Of a stretch of DNA of 64,000 bases, positions 37,482-51,449 are shown one piece after another (within the stretch, counting starts at the first letter, position 1; every line of letters starts with the position of its first letter). The translations under genes were made by a program, and so were the position numbers. The notes beneath the pieces are model-generated. The model saw nothing but the letters and a program-made list of their open reading frames with translations. It had not been told where the DNA came from and searched no databases. The DNA lies in assembly GCA_027186245.1 (NCBI GenBank), contig CP114481.1, positions 32,147,501-32,211,500 on the forward strand. Direction: 5' to 3'. Origin of the DNA: Coriaria nepalensis (Eukaryota > Streptophyta > Magnoliopsida > Cucurbitales > Coriariaceae).

Positions 37482-38230
37482 CATTGCAGGGAAAGTGTGC
37501 ATTCGTTTAACCTTAAAATCTTTTCAATGAGTCATTTCAAGTCAATAACTTACTTCAAAGCAAGTCGAACGTATTCTAGTTTTGCACTACAGACACAACT
37601 TTTGTGCATAACTTGCAAATGATCATTGCAAGGAAAGTGTGCATTCGTTTAACCTTAAAATCATTTCAATGAGTCATTTCAAGTCAATAACCTATTTCAA
37701 AGCAATTCGAACGAATTCTAGTTTTGCACTACAGAGACAACTTTTGTGCATAACTTGCAAATGATCATTGCAAGGAAAGTGTCCATTCGTTTAAAATTAA
37801 AATCATTTCAATGAGTCCTTTCAAGTCAATAACTTATTTCGGAGCAAGTCGAACGAATTCTAGTTTTGCACTACAGAGACAACTTTTGTGCATAACTTGC
37901 AAATGATCATCGAAAGGAAAGTGTGCATTCGTTTAACCTTAAAATCATTTCAATGAGTCATTTCAAGTCAATAACTTATTTCAAAGCAATTCGAACGAAT
38001 TCTAGTTTTGCACTACAGAGACAACTTTTGTGCATAACTTGCAAATGATCATTGCAAGGAAAGTGTGCATTCGTTGAAAATTAAAATCATTTCAATGAGT
38101 CATTTAAAGTCAATAACTTATTTCATAGCAAGTCGAACGTATTCTAGTTTTGCACAACAGACACAACTTTTGTGCATAACTTGCAAATGATCATTGCAAG
38201 GAAAGTGTGCATTCGTTTAAAATTAAAATC
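37482..38230 (+). repeat. Five-monomer block matching 34499-35247
   Basis: The offset is 2983 bp (21 monomers plus 1 bp net from local indels). Markers are AAAATCTTTTC with TTACTTC, CCTATTTC, GTGTCC with CGGAGC, CATCGAAAGG, then GAAAATTA with CACAACAGACAC. This copy lacks the 8-T cluster present at 34611, so that cluster appears derived. Confidence 0.78.
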
Positions 38231-41200
38231 ATTTCAATGAGTTCTTTCAAGTCAATAACTTATTTCGAAGAAAGTCGAACGAATTCTAGTTTTGCACTAC
38301 AGACATAACTTTTGTGCATAACTTGCAAATGATCATTGCAAGGAAAGTGTGCATTCGTTTAACCTTAAAATCATTTCAATGAGTCATTTCAAGTCAATAA
38401 CTTATTTCATAGCAAGTCAAACGTATTCTAGTTTCGCACTCCAGAAACAACTTTTGTGCATAACTTGCAAATGATCATTGCAAGGAAATTGTGCATTTGT
38501 CTAAGCTTAAAATCATTTCAATGAGTCATTTCAAGTCAATAACTTATTTCAAAGCAATTCGAACGAATTCTAGTTTTGGACTATAGAGACAACTTTTGTG
38601 CATAACTTGCAAATGATCATTGCAAGGAAAGTGTGCATTCGTTTAAAATTAAAATAATTTCAATGAGCCCTTTCAAGTCAATAACTTATTTCGAAGAAAG
38701 TCGAACGAATTGTAGTTTTGCACTATAGACATAACTTTTGTGCATGACTTGCAAATGATCATTGCAAGGAAAGTGTCCATTCGTTTAAACTTAAAATCAT
38801 TTCAATGAGTCCTTTCAAGTCAATAACTTATTTCGGAGCAAGTCGAACGAATTCTAGTTTTTCACTACAGAGACAACTGTTGTGCATAACTTGCAAATGA
38901 TCATCGCAAGGAAAGTGTGCATTCGTTTAACCTTAAAATCATTTCAATGAGTCATTTCAAGTCAATAACTTATTTCAAAGCAATTCGAACGAATTCTGGT
39001 TTTGCACTACAGAGACAACTTTTGTGCATAACTTGCAAATGATCATTGCAAGGAAAGTGTGCATTCGTTTAAAATTAAAATCATTTCAATGAGTCCTTTC
39101 AAGTCAATAACTTATTTCGAAGAAAGTCGAACGAATTCTAGTTTTGCACTACAGACATATCTTTTGTGCATAACTTGCAAATGATCATTGCAAGGAAAGT
39201 GTGCATTCGTTTAACCTTAAAATCAGTTCAATGAGTCATTTCAAGTCAATAACTTATTTCATAGCAAGTCGGACGTATTCTAGTTTTGCACTACAGACAC
39301 AACTTTTGTGCATAACTTGCAAATGATCATTGCAAGGAAAGTGTGCATTCGTTTAACCTTAAAATCATTTCAATGAGTCATTTCAAGTCAATAACTTATT
39401 TGAAAGCAATTCGAACGAATTCTGGTTTTGCACTACAGAGACAACTTTTGTGCATAACTTGCAAATGATCATTGCAAGGAAAGTGTGCATTCGTTTAAAA
39501 TTAAAATCATTTCAATGAGTCCTTTCAAGTCAATAACTTATTTTGAAGCAATTCGAACGAATTCTAGTTTTGCACTACAGAGACAACTTTTGTGCATAAC
39601 TTGCAAATGATCATTGCAAGGAAAGTGTGCATTCGTTGAAAATTAAAATCATTTCAATGAGTCATTTCAAGTCAATAACTTACTTCAAAGCAAGTCGAAC
39701 GTATTCTAGTTTTGCACTACAGACAAAACTTTTGTGCATAACTTGCAAATGATCATTGCAAGGAAAGTGTGCATTCGTTTAACCTTAAAATCATTTCAAT
39801 GAGTCATTTCAAGTCAATAACTTATTTCGAAGCAATTCGAACGAATTCTAGTTTTGCACTACAGAGACAACTTTTGTACATAACTTGCAAATGATCATTG
39901 CAAGGAAAGTGTGCATTCGTTTAAAATTAAAATCATTTCAATGAGTCCTTTCAAGTCAATAACTTATTTCGAAGCAAGTCGAACGAATTCTAGTTTTGCA
40001 CTACAGACATAACTTTTGTGCATAACTTGCAAATGATCATTGCAAGGAAAGTGTGCATTCGTTTAACCTTAAAATCATTTCAATCAGTCATTTCAAGTCA
40101 ATAACTTCTGTCAAAGCAAGTCGAACGAATTCTAGTTTTCTACTACAAACACAACTTTTGTGCATAACTTGCAAATAATCATTGCAAGGAAAGTGTGCAT
40201 TCGTTTAACCTTAAAATCATTTCAATGAGTCATTTCAAGTCAATAAATTATTTCAAAGCAAGTCAAACGAATTTTAGTTTTGCACTACATACACAACTTT
40301 TGTGCATAACTTGCAAATGATCATTGCAGGGAAAGTGTGCATTCGTTTAACATTAAAATCATTTCAATGAGTCATTTCAAGTCAATAACTTATTTCATAG
40401 CAAGTCGAACGTATTCTAGTTTTTCACTACAGAAATAACTTTTGTGCATAACTTGCAAATGATCATTGCAAGGAAAGTGTGGATTCGTTTAACCTTAAAC
40501 TCATTTCAATGAGTCATTTCAAGTCAATAACTTATTTCAAAGCGATTCGAACGAATTCTAGTTTTGCACTACAGAGACAACTTTTGTGCATAACTTGCAA
40601 ATGATCATTGCAAGGAAAGTGTGCATTCGTTTAAAATTAAAATCATTTCAATGAGTCCTTTCAAGTCAATAACTTATTTCGAAGCAAGTCGAACGAATTC
40701 TAATTTTGCACTACAGACATAACTTTTGTGCATAACTTGCAAATGATCATTGCAAGGGAAGTGTGCATTCGTTTAACCTTAAAATGATTTCAATGAGTCA
40801 TTTCAAGTCAATAACTTATTTCAAAGCAATTCGAACGATATCTAGTTTTGCACTACAGAGACAACTTTTGTTCATAACTTGCAAGTGATCATTGCAAGGA
40901 AAGTGTGCATTCGTTTAAAATTAAAATCATTTCAATGAGTCCTTTCAAGTCAATAACTTATTTCAAAGCAATTCGAACGAATTCTAGTTTTCTACTCCAA
41001 ACACAACTTTTGTGCATAACTTGCAAATAATCATTGCAAGGAAAGTGTGCATTCGTTTAACCTTAAAATCATTTCAATGAGTCATTTCAAGTCAATAAAT
41101 TATTTCAAAGCAAGTCGAACGAATTCTAGTTTTGCAGTACACACACAACTTTTGCGCGTAACTTGCAAATGATCATTGCAAGGAAAGTGTGCATTCGTTT

Positions 41201-42673
41201 AACCTTAAAATCATTTCAATCAGTCATTTCAAGTCAATAACTTCTGTCAAAGCAAGTCGAACGAATTCTCAGTTTCTACTACAAACACAACTTTTGTGCG
41301 TAACTTGCAAATGATCATTGCAAGGAAAGTGTGCATTCGTTTAACCTTAAAATCATTTCAATGAGTCATTTCAAGTCAATAACTTATGTCAAAGCAAGTC
41401 GAACGAATTCTAGTTTTCTACTACAAACACAACTTTTGTGCATAACTTGCAAATGATCATTGCAAGGAAAGTGTGCATTCGTTTAACCTTAAAATCATTT
41501 CAATGAGTCATTTCAAGTCAATAACTTATTTGAAAGCAAGTCGACCGTATTCTAGTTTTGCACTACAGACACAACTTTTGTGCATAACTTGCAAATGATC
41601 ATTGCAAGGAAAGTGTGCATTCGTTTAAAATTAAAATCATTTCAAAGAGTCCTTTGAAGTCAATAACTTATTTCAAAGCAATTCGAACGAATTCTAGTTT
41701 TGCACTACAGAGACAACTTTTGTGCATAACTTGCAAATGATCATCGCAAGGAAAGTGTGCATTCGTTTAACCTTAAAATCATTTCAATGTGTCATTTCAA
41801 GTCAATAACTTATTTCAAAGCAATTCGAACGAATTCTAGTTTTGCACTACAGAGACAACTTTTGTGCATAACTTGCAAATGATCATTGCAAGGAAAGTGT
41901 GCATTTGTTTAACCTCAAAATCATTTCAATGAGTCATTTCAAGTCAATAACTTATGTCAAAGCAAGTCGAACGAATTCTAGTTTTCTACTAAAAACACAA
42001 CTTTTGTGCATGACTTGCAAATGATCATTGCAAGGAAAGTGTGCATTCGTTTAACCCTAAAATCATTTCAATGAGTCATTTCAAGTCAATAACTTATTTC
42101 AAAGCAAGTCGAACGAATTCTAGTTTTGCCCTACAGACACTACTTTTGTGCATAACTTGCAAATGATCATTGCAAGGAAAGTGTGCATTCGTTTAACCTT
42201 AAAATCATTTCAATGAGTCAATTCAAGTCAATAACAAATTTCACAGCCATTCGAACGAATTCTAGTTTTCCACTACAGAGACAACTTTTGTGCATAACTT
42301 GCAAATGATCATTGAAAGGAAAGTGTGCATTTGTTTAACCTCAAAATCATTTCAATGAGTCATTTCAAGTCAATAACTTATGTCAAAGCAAGTCGAACGA
42401 ATTCTAGTTTTCTACTAAAAACACAACTTTTGTGCATGACTTGCAAATGATCATTGCAAGGAAAGTGTGCATTCGTTTAACCCTAAAATCATTTCAATGA
42501 GTCCTTTCAAGTCAATAAATTATTTCGAAGAAAGTCGAATGAATTCTAGTTTTGCACTACAGACATAACTTTTGTGCATAACTTGCAAATGATCATTGAA
42601 AGGAAAGTGTGCATTCGTTTAACCTTAAAATCATTTCAATGAGTCATTTCAAGTCAATAACTTATTTCAAAGC

Positions 42674-43660
42674 AATTTGGACGAATTCTATTTTTGCACT
42701 ACAAACACAAGTTTTGTGCATAACTTGCTAATGATCATTGCAAGGAAAGTGTGCATTTGTTTAACCTTAAAATCATTTGAATTAGTCATTCCACGTCAAT
42801 CACTAATTTCAAAGCAATTCGAACGAATTCTAGTTTTCTACTACAAACACAACTTTTGTGCATAACTTGCAAATGATCAATGCAAGGAAAGTGTGCATTC
42901 GTTTAACCTTTAAATCATTTCAGAGAGTCATTCCAAGTCAATAACTTATTTCAAAGCAAGTCGAACGAATTCTATTTTTGCACTACAGACAGAAGTTTTG
43001 TGCATAACTTGCAAATGATCAATGCAATGAAAGTGTGCATTCGTTTAACCTTAAAATCATTTCAATGAGTCATTTGAAGTCAATAAATTATTTCAAAGCA
43101 AGTCGAACGAATTCTAGTTTTGCACTACAGACACAACTTTTGTGCATAACTTGCAAATGATCATTGCAAGGAAAGTGTGTATTCGTTTAACCATAAAATC
43201 ATTTCAATGAGTCATTGTAAGTCAATAACTTATATCAAAGCAATTCGAACGAATTCTAGTTTTGCACTACAGACACAACTTTTGTGCATAACTTGCAAAT
43301 GATCATTGCAAGGAAAGTGTGCATCCGTTTCAAATTAAAATCATTTCAAAGAGTCCTTTCAAGTCAATAACTTATTTCAAAGCAAGTCGAACGAATTCTA
43401 GTTTTGCACTACAGACACAACTTTTGTGCCTAATTTGCAAATGATCATTGCAAGGAAAGTATGCATTCGTTTAACCTTAAAATCATTTCCATGAGTCATT
43501 TCAAGTCAATAAGTTATGTCAAAGCGAGTCGAACGAATTCTAGTTTTGCACTACACACAAAACTTTTGCGCATAACTTGCAAATGATCATTGCAAGGAAA
43601 GTATGCATTCGTTTAACCTTAAAATCATTTCAATGAGTCATTTCAAGTCAATAACTTATG
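42674..43660 (+). repeat. 9-monomer-offset block of domain C, copy 1
   Basis: It matches 43952-44938 at 1278 bp (nine monomers). Shared markers are TTGGACGAATTCTATTTTTG, CTTGCTAATGATC, TTAGTCATTCCACG, CCTTTAAATC with TTTCAGAGAGTC, GAAGTTTTGTGC, GTCATTGTAAG, GCATCCGTTTCAAATTA and TTTCCATGAG. Confidence 0.87.
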
Positions 43661-43951
43661 TCAAAGCAAGTCGAACGAATTCTAGTTTTCTACTCCAAAC
43701 ACAACTTTTGTGCATAACTTGCAAATAATCATTGCAAGGAAAGTGTGCATTCGTTTAACCTTAAAATCATTTCAATGAGTCATTTCAAGTCAATAAATTA
43801 TTTCAAAGCAAGTCGAACGAATTCTAGTTTTGCACTACACACACAACTTTTGTGCGTATTTTGCAAATGATCATTGCAAGGAAAGTGTGCATTCGTTTAA
43901 CCTTAAAATCATTTCAATGAGTCATTTTAAGTCAATAACTTATGTCAAAGC

Positions 43952-44938
43952 AAGTTGGACGAATTCTATTTTTGCACTACAAACACAAGTTTTGTGCATA
44001 ACTTGCTAATGATCATTGCAAGGAAAGTGTGCATTCGTTTAACCTTAAAATCATTTCAATTAGTCATTCCACGTCAATCACTAATTTCAAAGCAATTCGA
44101 ACGAATTCTAGTTTTCTACTACAAACACAACTTTTGTGCATAACTTGCAAATGATCAATGCAAGGAAAGTGTGCATTCGTTTAACCTTTAAATCATTTCA
44201 GAGAGTCATTCCAAGTCAATAACTTATTTCAAAGCAAGTCGAACGAATTCTATTTTTGCACTACAGACAGAAGTTTTGTGCATAACTTGCAAATGATCAA
44301 TGCAAGGAAAGTGTGCATTCGTTTAACCTTAAAATCATTTCAATGAGTCATTTGAAGTCAATAAATTATTTTAAAGCAAGTCGAACGGATTCTAGTTTTG
44401 CACTACAGACACAACTTTTGTGCATAACTTGCAAATGATCATTGCAAGGAAAGTGTGTATTCGTTTAACCTTAAAATCATTTCAATGAGTCATTGTAAGT
44501 CAATAACTTATATCAAAGCAATTCGAACGAATTCTAGTTTTGCACTACAGACACAACTTTTGTGCATAACTTGCAAATGATCATTGCAAGGAAAGTGTGC
44601 ATCCGTTTCAAATTAAAATCATTTCAAAGAGTCCTTTCAAGTCAATAACTTATTTCAAAGCAAGTCGAACGAATTCTAGTTTTGCACTACAGACACAACT
44701 TTTGTGCCGAATTTGCAAATGATCATTGCATGGAAAGTATGCATTCGTTTAACCTTAAAATCATTTCCATGAGTCATTTCAAGTCAATAACTTATGTCAA
44801 AGCGAGTCGAACGAATTCTAGTTTTGCACTACACACAAAACTTTTGCGCATAACTTGCAAATGATCATTGCAAGGAAAGTATGCATTCGTTTAAACTTAA
44901 AATCATTTCAATGAGTCATTTCAAGTCAATAACTTTTG
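43952..44938 (+). repeat. 9-monomer-offset block of domain C, copy 2
   Basis: It matches 42674-43660. Its later monomers recur again 994 bp downstream: the CCTTTAAATC monomers at 44156 and 45150, and the TTTCCATGAG monomers at 44724 and 45718. Part of the block therefore exists in three copies with two different spacings. Confidence 0.85.
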
Positions 44939-47900
44939 TCAAAGCAAGTCGAACGAATTCTAGTTTGCTACTAAAAACACAACTTTTGTGCATAACTTGC
45001 AAATGATCATTGCAAGGAAAGTGTGCATTCGTTTAAAATTAAAATCATTTCAATGAGTCATTTCAAGTCAATAACTTATGTCAAAGCAAGTCGAACGAAT
45101 TCTAGTTTTCTACTACAAACACAACTTTTGTGCATAACTTGCAAATGATCAATGCAAGGAAAGTGTGCATTCGTTTAACCTTTAAATCATTTCAGAGAGT
45201 CATTCCAAGTCAATAACTTATTTCAAAGCAAGTCGAACGAATTCTATTTTTGCACTACAGACAGAAGTTTTTTGCATAACTTGCAAATGATCAATGCAAG
45301 GAAAGTGTGCATTCGTTTAACCTTAAAATCATTTCAATGAGTCATTTGAGATCAATAAATTATTTCAAAGCAAGTCGAACGAATTCTAATTTTGCACTAC
45401 AGACACAAATTTTGTGCATAACTCGCAAATGATCATTGCAAGGAAAGTGTGCATTCGTTTAACCTTAAAATCATTTCAATGAGTCATTTCAAGTCAATAA
45501 CTTATGTCAAAGCAAGTCAAACGAATTCTAGTTTTGCACTACACACACAACTTTTGTGCATAACTTTCAAATGATCATTGCAAGGAAAGTGTGCATTCGT
45601 TTAACCTTAAAATCATTTCAGTGAGTCATTTCAAGTCAATAACTTATTTCAAAGCAAGTCGAACGAATTCTAGTTTTGCACTACAGACACAACTTTTGTG
45701 CCTAACTTGCAAATGATCATTGCAAGGAAAGTATGCATTCGTTTAACCTTAAAATCATTTCCATGAGTCATTTCAAGTCAATAACTTATGTCAAAGCGAG
45801 TCGAACGAATTCTAGTTTTGCACTACACACAAAACTTTTGCGCATAACTTGCAAATGATCATTGCAAGGAAAGTATGCATTCGTTTAACCTTAAAATCAT
45901 TTCAATGAGTCATTTCAAGTCAATAACTTTTGTCAAAGCAAGTCGAACGAATTCTAGTTTTCTACTAAAAACACAACTTTTGTGCATAACTTGCAAATGA
46001 TCATTGCAAGGAAAGTGTGCATTCGTTTAAAATTAAAATCATTTCAATGAGTCATTTCAAGTCAATAACTTACGTTAAAGCAAGTCGAACGAATTCTAGT
46101 TTTCTACTAAAAATACAACTTTTGTGCATAACTTGCAAATGATCATTGCAAGGAAAGTGTGCATTCGTTTAACCTTAAAATCATTTCAATGAGTCATTTC
46201 AAGTCAATAACTTATTTCATAGCAAGTCGAACGTATTCTAGTTTTGCCCTACAGACACAGCTTTTGTGCATAACTTGCAAATGATCATTGCAAGGAAAGT
46301 GCGCATTCGTTTAAAATTAAAATCATTTCAAAGAGTCCTTTCAAGTCAATAACTTATTTCAAAGCAAGTCGAACGAATTCTAATTTTGCACTACAGACAC
46401 AACTTTTGTGCATAACTTGCAAATGATCATTGCAAGGAAAATGTGCATTCGTTTAACATTAAAATCATTTCAATGAGTCATTGCAAGTCAATAACTTATG
46501 TCAAAGCAAGTCGAACGAATTCTAGTTTTGCACTACAGACACAACTTTTGTGCATGACTTGCAAATGATCAGTGCAAGGAAAGTGTGCATTCGTTTAACC
46601 TTAAAATCATTTCAATGAGTCATTGCAAGTCAATAACTTATTTCAAAGCAATTCGAACGAATTCTAGTTTTGCACTACAGACACAACTTTTGTGCATAAC
46701 TTGCAAATGATCATTGCAAGGAAAGTGTGCATTCGTTTAAAATTAAAATCATTTCAAAGAGTCCTTTCAAGTCAATTATTTATTTGAAAGCAAGTCGAAC
46801 AAATTCTAATTTTGCACTACAGACACAACTTTTGTGCATAATTTGCAAATGATCATTGCAAGGAAAGTGTGCTTTCGTTTAACCTTAAAATCATTTCAAT
46901 GAGTCATTGCAAGTCAATAACTTATTTCAAAGAAATTCAAGCGAATTCTAGTTTTGCACTACACACACAGCTTTTGTGCATCACTTGCAAATGATCATTG
47001 CAAGGAAAGTGTGCATTCGTTTAAAATTAAAATCATTTGAAAGAGTCCTTTCAAGTCATTAACTTATTTCAAAGCAAGTCGAACGAATTCTAGTTTTGCA
47101 CTACACACACAACTTTTGTGCATAACTTGCGAATGATCATTGCGAGGAAAGTGTCCATTCGTTTAACCTTAAAATCATTTCAATGAGTCATTGCAAGTCA
47201 ATAACTTATGTCAAAGCAAGTCGAACGAATTCTAGTTTTGCACTACAGACACAACTTTTGTGCATAACTTGCAAATGATCAGTGCAAGGAAAGTGTGCAT
47301 TCGTTTAACCTTAAAATCATTTCAATGAGTCATTGCAAGTCAATAACTTATTTCAAAGCAATTCGAACGAATTCTAGTTTTGCACTACAGACACAACTTT
47401 TGTGCATAACTTGCAAATGATCATTGCAAGGAAAGTGTGCATTCGTTTAAAATTAAAATCATTTCAAAGAGTCCTTTCAAGTCAATAATTTATTTGAAAG
47501 CAAGTCGAACAAATTCTAATTTTGCACTACAGACACAACTTTTGTGCATAACTTGCAAATGATCATTGCAAGGAAAGTGTGTATTCGTTTAACCTTAAAA
47601 TCATTTCAAAGAGTCCTTTCAAGTCAATAACTTATCTCAAAGCAAGTCGAATGAATTCTAGTTTTGCACTACAGACACCACTTTTGTGCATAACTTGCAA
47701 ATGATCATTGCAAGGAAAGTGTGCATTCGTTTAACCTTAAAATCATTTCAATGAGTCATTTCAAGTCAATAACTTATGTCAAAGCAAGTCGAACGAATTC
47801 TAGTTTTGGACTACAGACACAACTTCTGTGCATAACTTGCGAATGATCATTGCGAGGAAAGTGTGCATTCGTTTAAGCTTAAAATAATTTCATTGAGTTA

Positions 47901-48415
47901 TTGCAAGTCAATAACTTATGTCAAAGCAAGTCGAACGAATTCTAGTTTTGCACTACAGACACAACTTTTGAGCATAACTTGCAAATGATCAGTGCAAGGA
48001 AAGTGTGCATTCGTTTAACCTTAAAATCATTTCAATGAGTCATTGCAAGTCAATAACTTATTTCAAAGCAATTCGAACATATTCTAGTTTTGCACTACAG
48101 ACACAACTTTTGTGCATAACATGCAAATGATCATTGCAAGGAAAGTGTGCATTCGTTTAAAATTAAAATCATTTCAAAGAGTCCTTTCAAGTCAATAACT
48201 TATCTCAAAGCAAGTCGAATGAATTCTAGTTTTGCACTACAGACACAACTTTTGTGCATAACATGCAAATGATCATTGCAAGGAAAGTGTGCATTCGTTT
48301 AAAATTAAAATCATTTCAAAGAGTCCTTTCAAGTCAATAACTTATCTCAAAGCAAGTCGAATGAATTCTAGTTTTGCACTACAGACACAACTTTTGTGCA
48401 TAACTTGCAAATGAT

Positions 48416-48910
48416 CATTGCAAGGAAAGTGTGCATTCGTTTAACCTTAAAATCATTTCAATGAGTCATTTCAAGTCAATAACTTATGTCAAAGCAAGTC
48501 GAACGAATTCTAGTTTTGGACTACACACACAACTTTTGTGCATAACTTGCAAATGATCATTGCAAGGAAAATGTGCATTCGTTTAACATTAAAATCATTT
48601 CAATGAGTCATTGCAAGTCAATAACTTATGTCAAAGCAAGTCGAACGAATTCTAGTTTTGCACTACAGACACAACTTTTGTGCATAACTTGCAAATGATT
48701 AGTGCAAGGAAAGTGTGCATTCGTTTAACCTTAAAATCATTTCAATGAGTCATTGCAAGTCAATAACTTATTTCAAAGCAATTCGAACGAATTCTAGTTT
48801 TGCACTACAGACACAACTTTTGTGCATAACTTGCAAATGATCATTGCAAGGAAAGTGTGCATTCGTTTAAAATTAAAATCATTTCAAAGAGTCCTTTCAA
48901 GTCAATAATT
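48416..48910 (+). repeat. Domain D block matching 51682-52176
   Basis: The offset is 3266 bp (23 monomers). The shared series is GTTTTGGACTACACACAC, GGAAAATGTGC with AACATTAAAATC, TGATTAGTGC, then AAAATTA with TTTCAAAGAGTCC and TCAATAATTTATTT. It ends inside the recombinant monomer at 52108. Confidence 0.85.
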
Positions 48911-49267
48911 TATTTGAAAGCAAGTCGAACAAATTCTAATTTTGCACTACAGACACAACTTTTGTGCATTACTTGCAAATGATCATTGCAAGGAAAGTGT
49001 GTATTCGTTTAACCTTAAAATCATTTCAAAGAGTCCTTTCAAGTCAATAACTTATCTCAAAGCAAGTCGAATGAATTCTAGTTTTGCACTACAGACACAA
49101 CTTTTGTGCATAACATGCAAATGATCATTGCAAGGAAAGTGTGCATTCGTTTAACCTTAAAATCATTTCAATGAGTCATTTCAAGTCAATAACTTATTTT
49201 AAAGCAAGTCGAATGTATTCTAGATTTGCACTACAGACACAACTTTTGTGCATAACTTGCAAATGAT

Positions 49268-49693
49268 CATTGCAAGGAAAGTGTGCTTTCGTTTAACCTT
49301 AAAATCATTTCAATGAGTCATTGCAAGTCAATAACTTATGTCAAAGCAAGTGGAACGAATTCTAGTTTTGCACTACAGACACAACTTTTGTGCATAACTT
49401 GCAAATGATCAGTGCAAGGAAAGTGTGCATTCGTTTAACCTTAAAATCATTTCAATGAGTCATTGCAAGTCAATAACTTATTTCAAAGCAATTCGAACGA
49501 ATTCTAATTTTGCACTACAGACTCAACTTTTGTGCATAACTTGCAAATGATCATTGCAGGGAAAGTGTGCTTTCGTTTAACCTTAAAATCATTTCAATGA
49601 GTCCTTTCAAGTCAATAACTTATGTCAAAGCAAGTCGAACGAATTCTAGTTTTCTACTAAAAACACAACTTTTGTGCATAACTTGCAAATGAT
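49268..49693 (+). repeat. 3-monomer (426-bp) tandem duplication in domain D, copy 1
   Basis: The series GCAAGTGGAACG; TGATCAGTGC with CTAATTTTGC and CAGACTCAAC; GCAGGGAAAG with GTCCTTTC and CTACTAAAAAC is repeated directly at 49694-50119. I noticed GTGCTTTCG here against GTGCATTCG in the first monomer of copy 2. Confidence 0.88.
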
Positions 49694-51449
49694 CATTGCA
49701 AGGAAAGTGTGCATTCGTTTAACCTTAAAATCATTTCAATGAGTCATTGCAAGTCAATAACTTATGTCAAAGCAAGTGGAACGAATTCTAGTTTTGCACT
49801 ACAGACACAACTTTTGTGCATAACTTGCAAATGATCAGTGCAAGGAAAGTGTGCATTCGTTTAACCTTAAAATCATTTCAATGAGTCATTGCAAGTCAAT
49901 AACTTATTTCAAAGCAATTCGAACGAATTCTAATTTTGCACTACAGACTCAACTTTTGTGCATAACTTGCAAATGATCATTGCAGGGAAAGTGTGCTTTC
50001 GTTTAACCTTAAAATCATTTCAATGAGTCCTTTCAAGTCAATAACTTATGTCAAAGCAAGTCGAACGAATTCTAGTTTTCTACTAAAAACACAACTTTTG
50101 TGCATAACTTGCAAATGATCATTGCAAGGAAAGTGTGCATTCGTTTAACCTTAAAATCATTTCAATGAGTCATTTCAAGTCAATAACTTTTGTCAAAGCA
50201 AGTCGAACGAATTCTAGTTTTCTACTAAAAACACAACTTTTGTGCATAACTTGCAAATGATCATTGCAAGGGAAGTGTGCATTCGTTTAACCTTAAAATC
50301 ATTTAAATGAGTCATTTCAAGTCAATAACTTATGTCAAAGCAAGTCGAACGAATTCTAGGTTTGCACTACAGACACAACTTTTGTGCATAACTTGCAAAT
50401 GATCATTGCAAGGAAAGTGTGCATTCGTTTAACCTTAAAATCATTTCAATGAGATATTTCAAGTCAATAACTTATTTCAAAGCAAGTCGAACGTATTCTA
50501 GATTTGCACTACAGAGACAACTTTTGTGCATAACTTGCAAATGATCATTGCAAGGAAAGTGTGCATTCGTTTAACCTTAAAATCATTTCAATGAGTCATT
50601 GCAAGTCAATAACATATGTCGAAGCAAGTCGAACGAATTCTAGTTTTGCACTACAGACACAACTTTTGTGCATAACTTGCAAATGATCAGTGCAAGGAAA
50701 GTGTGCATTTGTTTAACCTTAAAATCATTTCAATGAGTCATTGCAAGTCAATAACTTATTTCAAAGCAATTCGAACGAATTCTAGTTTTGCACTACAGAC
50801 ACAACTTTTGTGCATAACTTGCAAATGATCATTGCAAGGAAAGTGTGCATTTGTTTAAAATTAAAATCATTTCAAAGAGTCCTTTCAAGTCAATAACTTA
50901 TTTGAAAGCAAGTCGAACGAATTCTAATTTTGCACTACAGACACAACTTTTGTGCATAATTTGCAAATGATCATTGCAAGGAAAGTGTGCATTCGTTTAA
51001 CCTTAAAATCACTTCAATGAGTCATTTCAAGTCAATAACTTATGTCAAAGCAAGTCGAACGAAGTCTAGTTTTGCACTACAGACACAACTTTTGTGCATA
51101 ACTTGCAAATGATCATTGCAAGGAAAGTGTGCATTCGTTTAACCTTAAAATCATTTCAATGAGTCATTGCAAGTCAATAACTTATGTCAAAGCAAGTGGA
51201 ACGAATTCTAGTTTTGCACTACAGACACAACTTTTGTGCATAACTTGCAAATGATCAGTGCAAGGAAAGTGTGCATTCGTTTAACCTTAAAATCATTTCA
51301 ATGAGTCATTGCAAGTCAATAACTTATTTCAAAGCAATTCGAACGAATTCTAATTTTGCACTACAGACACAACTTTTGTGCATAACTTGCAAATGATCAT
51401 TGCAGGGAAAGTGTGCTTTCGTTTAACCTTAAAATCATTTCAATGAGTC
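49694..51449 (+). repeat. Domain D block present three times, copy 1 (1756 bp)
   Basis: It matches 52676-54431 at 2982 bp (21 monomers) and 61337-63092 at a further 8661 bp. Markers are GCAAGTGG, CAGACTCAAC, CTTTTGTCAAAGC, ATCATTTAAATGAG, GAGATATTTC (50451, 53433, 62094), AACATATGTCGAAGC, ATCACTTCAATG and GAAGTCTAG. A difference is GCAAGTGG here against GTAAGTGG in the other two. Confidence 0.9.

Larger units (their letters stand above)
5601..40037 (+). repeat. Domain A-main: mosaic of A subfamilies with many multi-monomer duplications
   Basis: About 240 monomers from at least three linked haplotypes. One has AACCTTAAAATC, GTCATTTC, CAAAGCAATTCG and CAGAGACAAC. One has AAAATTAAAATC, GTCCTTTC, CGAAGAAAGTCG and CAGACATAAC. 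One has AAAATAATTTC or GAAAATTA with CATAGCAAGTCG, CGTATTC and CAGACACAAC. A rarer type links GTCGATCG to CAAACATAAC. No single higher-order period holds; local duplications of 2 to about 20 monomers are listed separately. Stretches not listed are the same satellite in non-periodic order. Confidence 0.9.
40038..46427 (+). repeat. Domain C: heterogeneous transition zone
   Basis: From monomer 283 onward new variants appear: CTTCTGTCAAAGC or CTTATGTCAAAGC (position 73 T to G), TTTTCTACTACAAACAC or TTTTCTACTAAAAACAC, CACTACACACACAAC, and GTCAATAAATTATTTC. B-like features (TGATCAATGC, TTCTATTTTTGC, GAAGTTTTGTGC) recur at 42.6-45.3 kb. A-type monomers remain interspersed (40322-41000, 41600-41880). 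Many substitutions are private, and adjacent monomers look less alike than in A or D. Confidence 0.8.
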
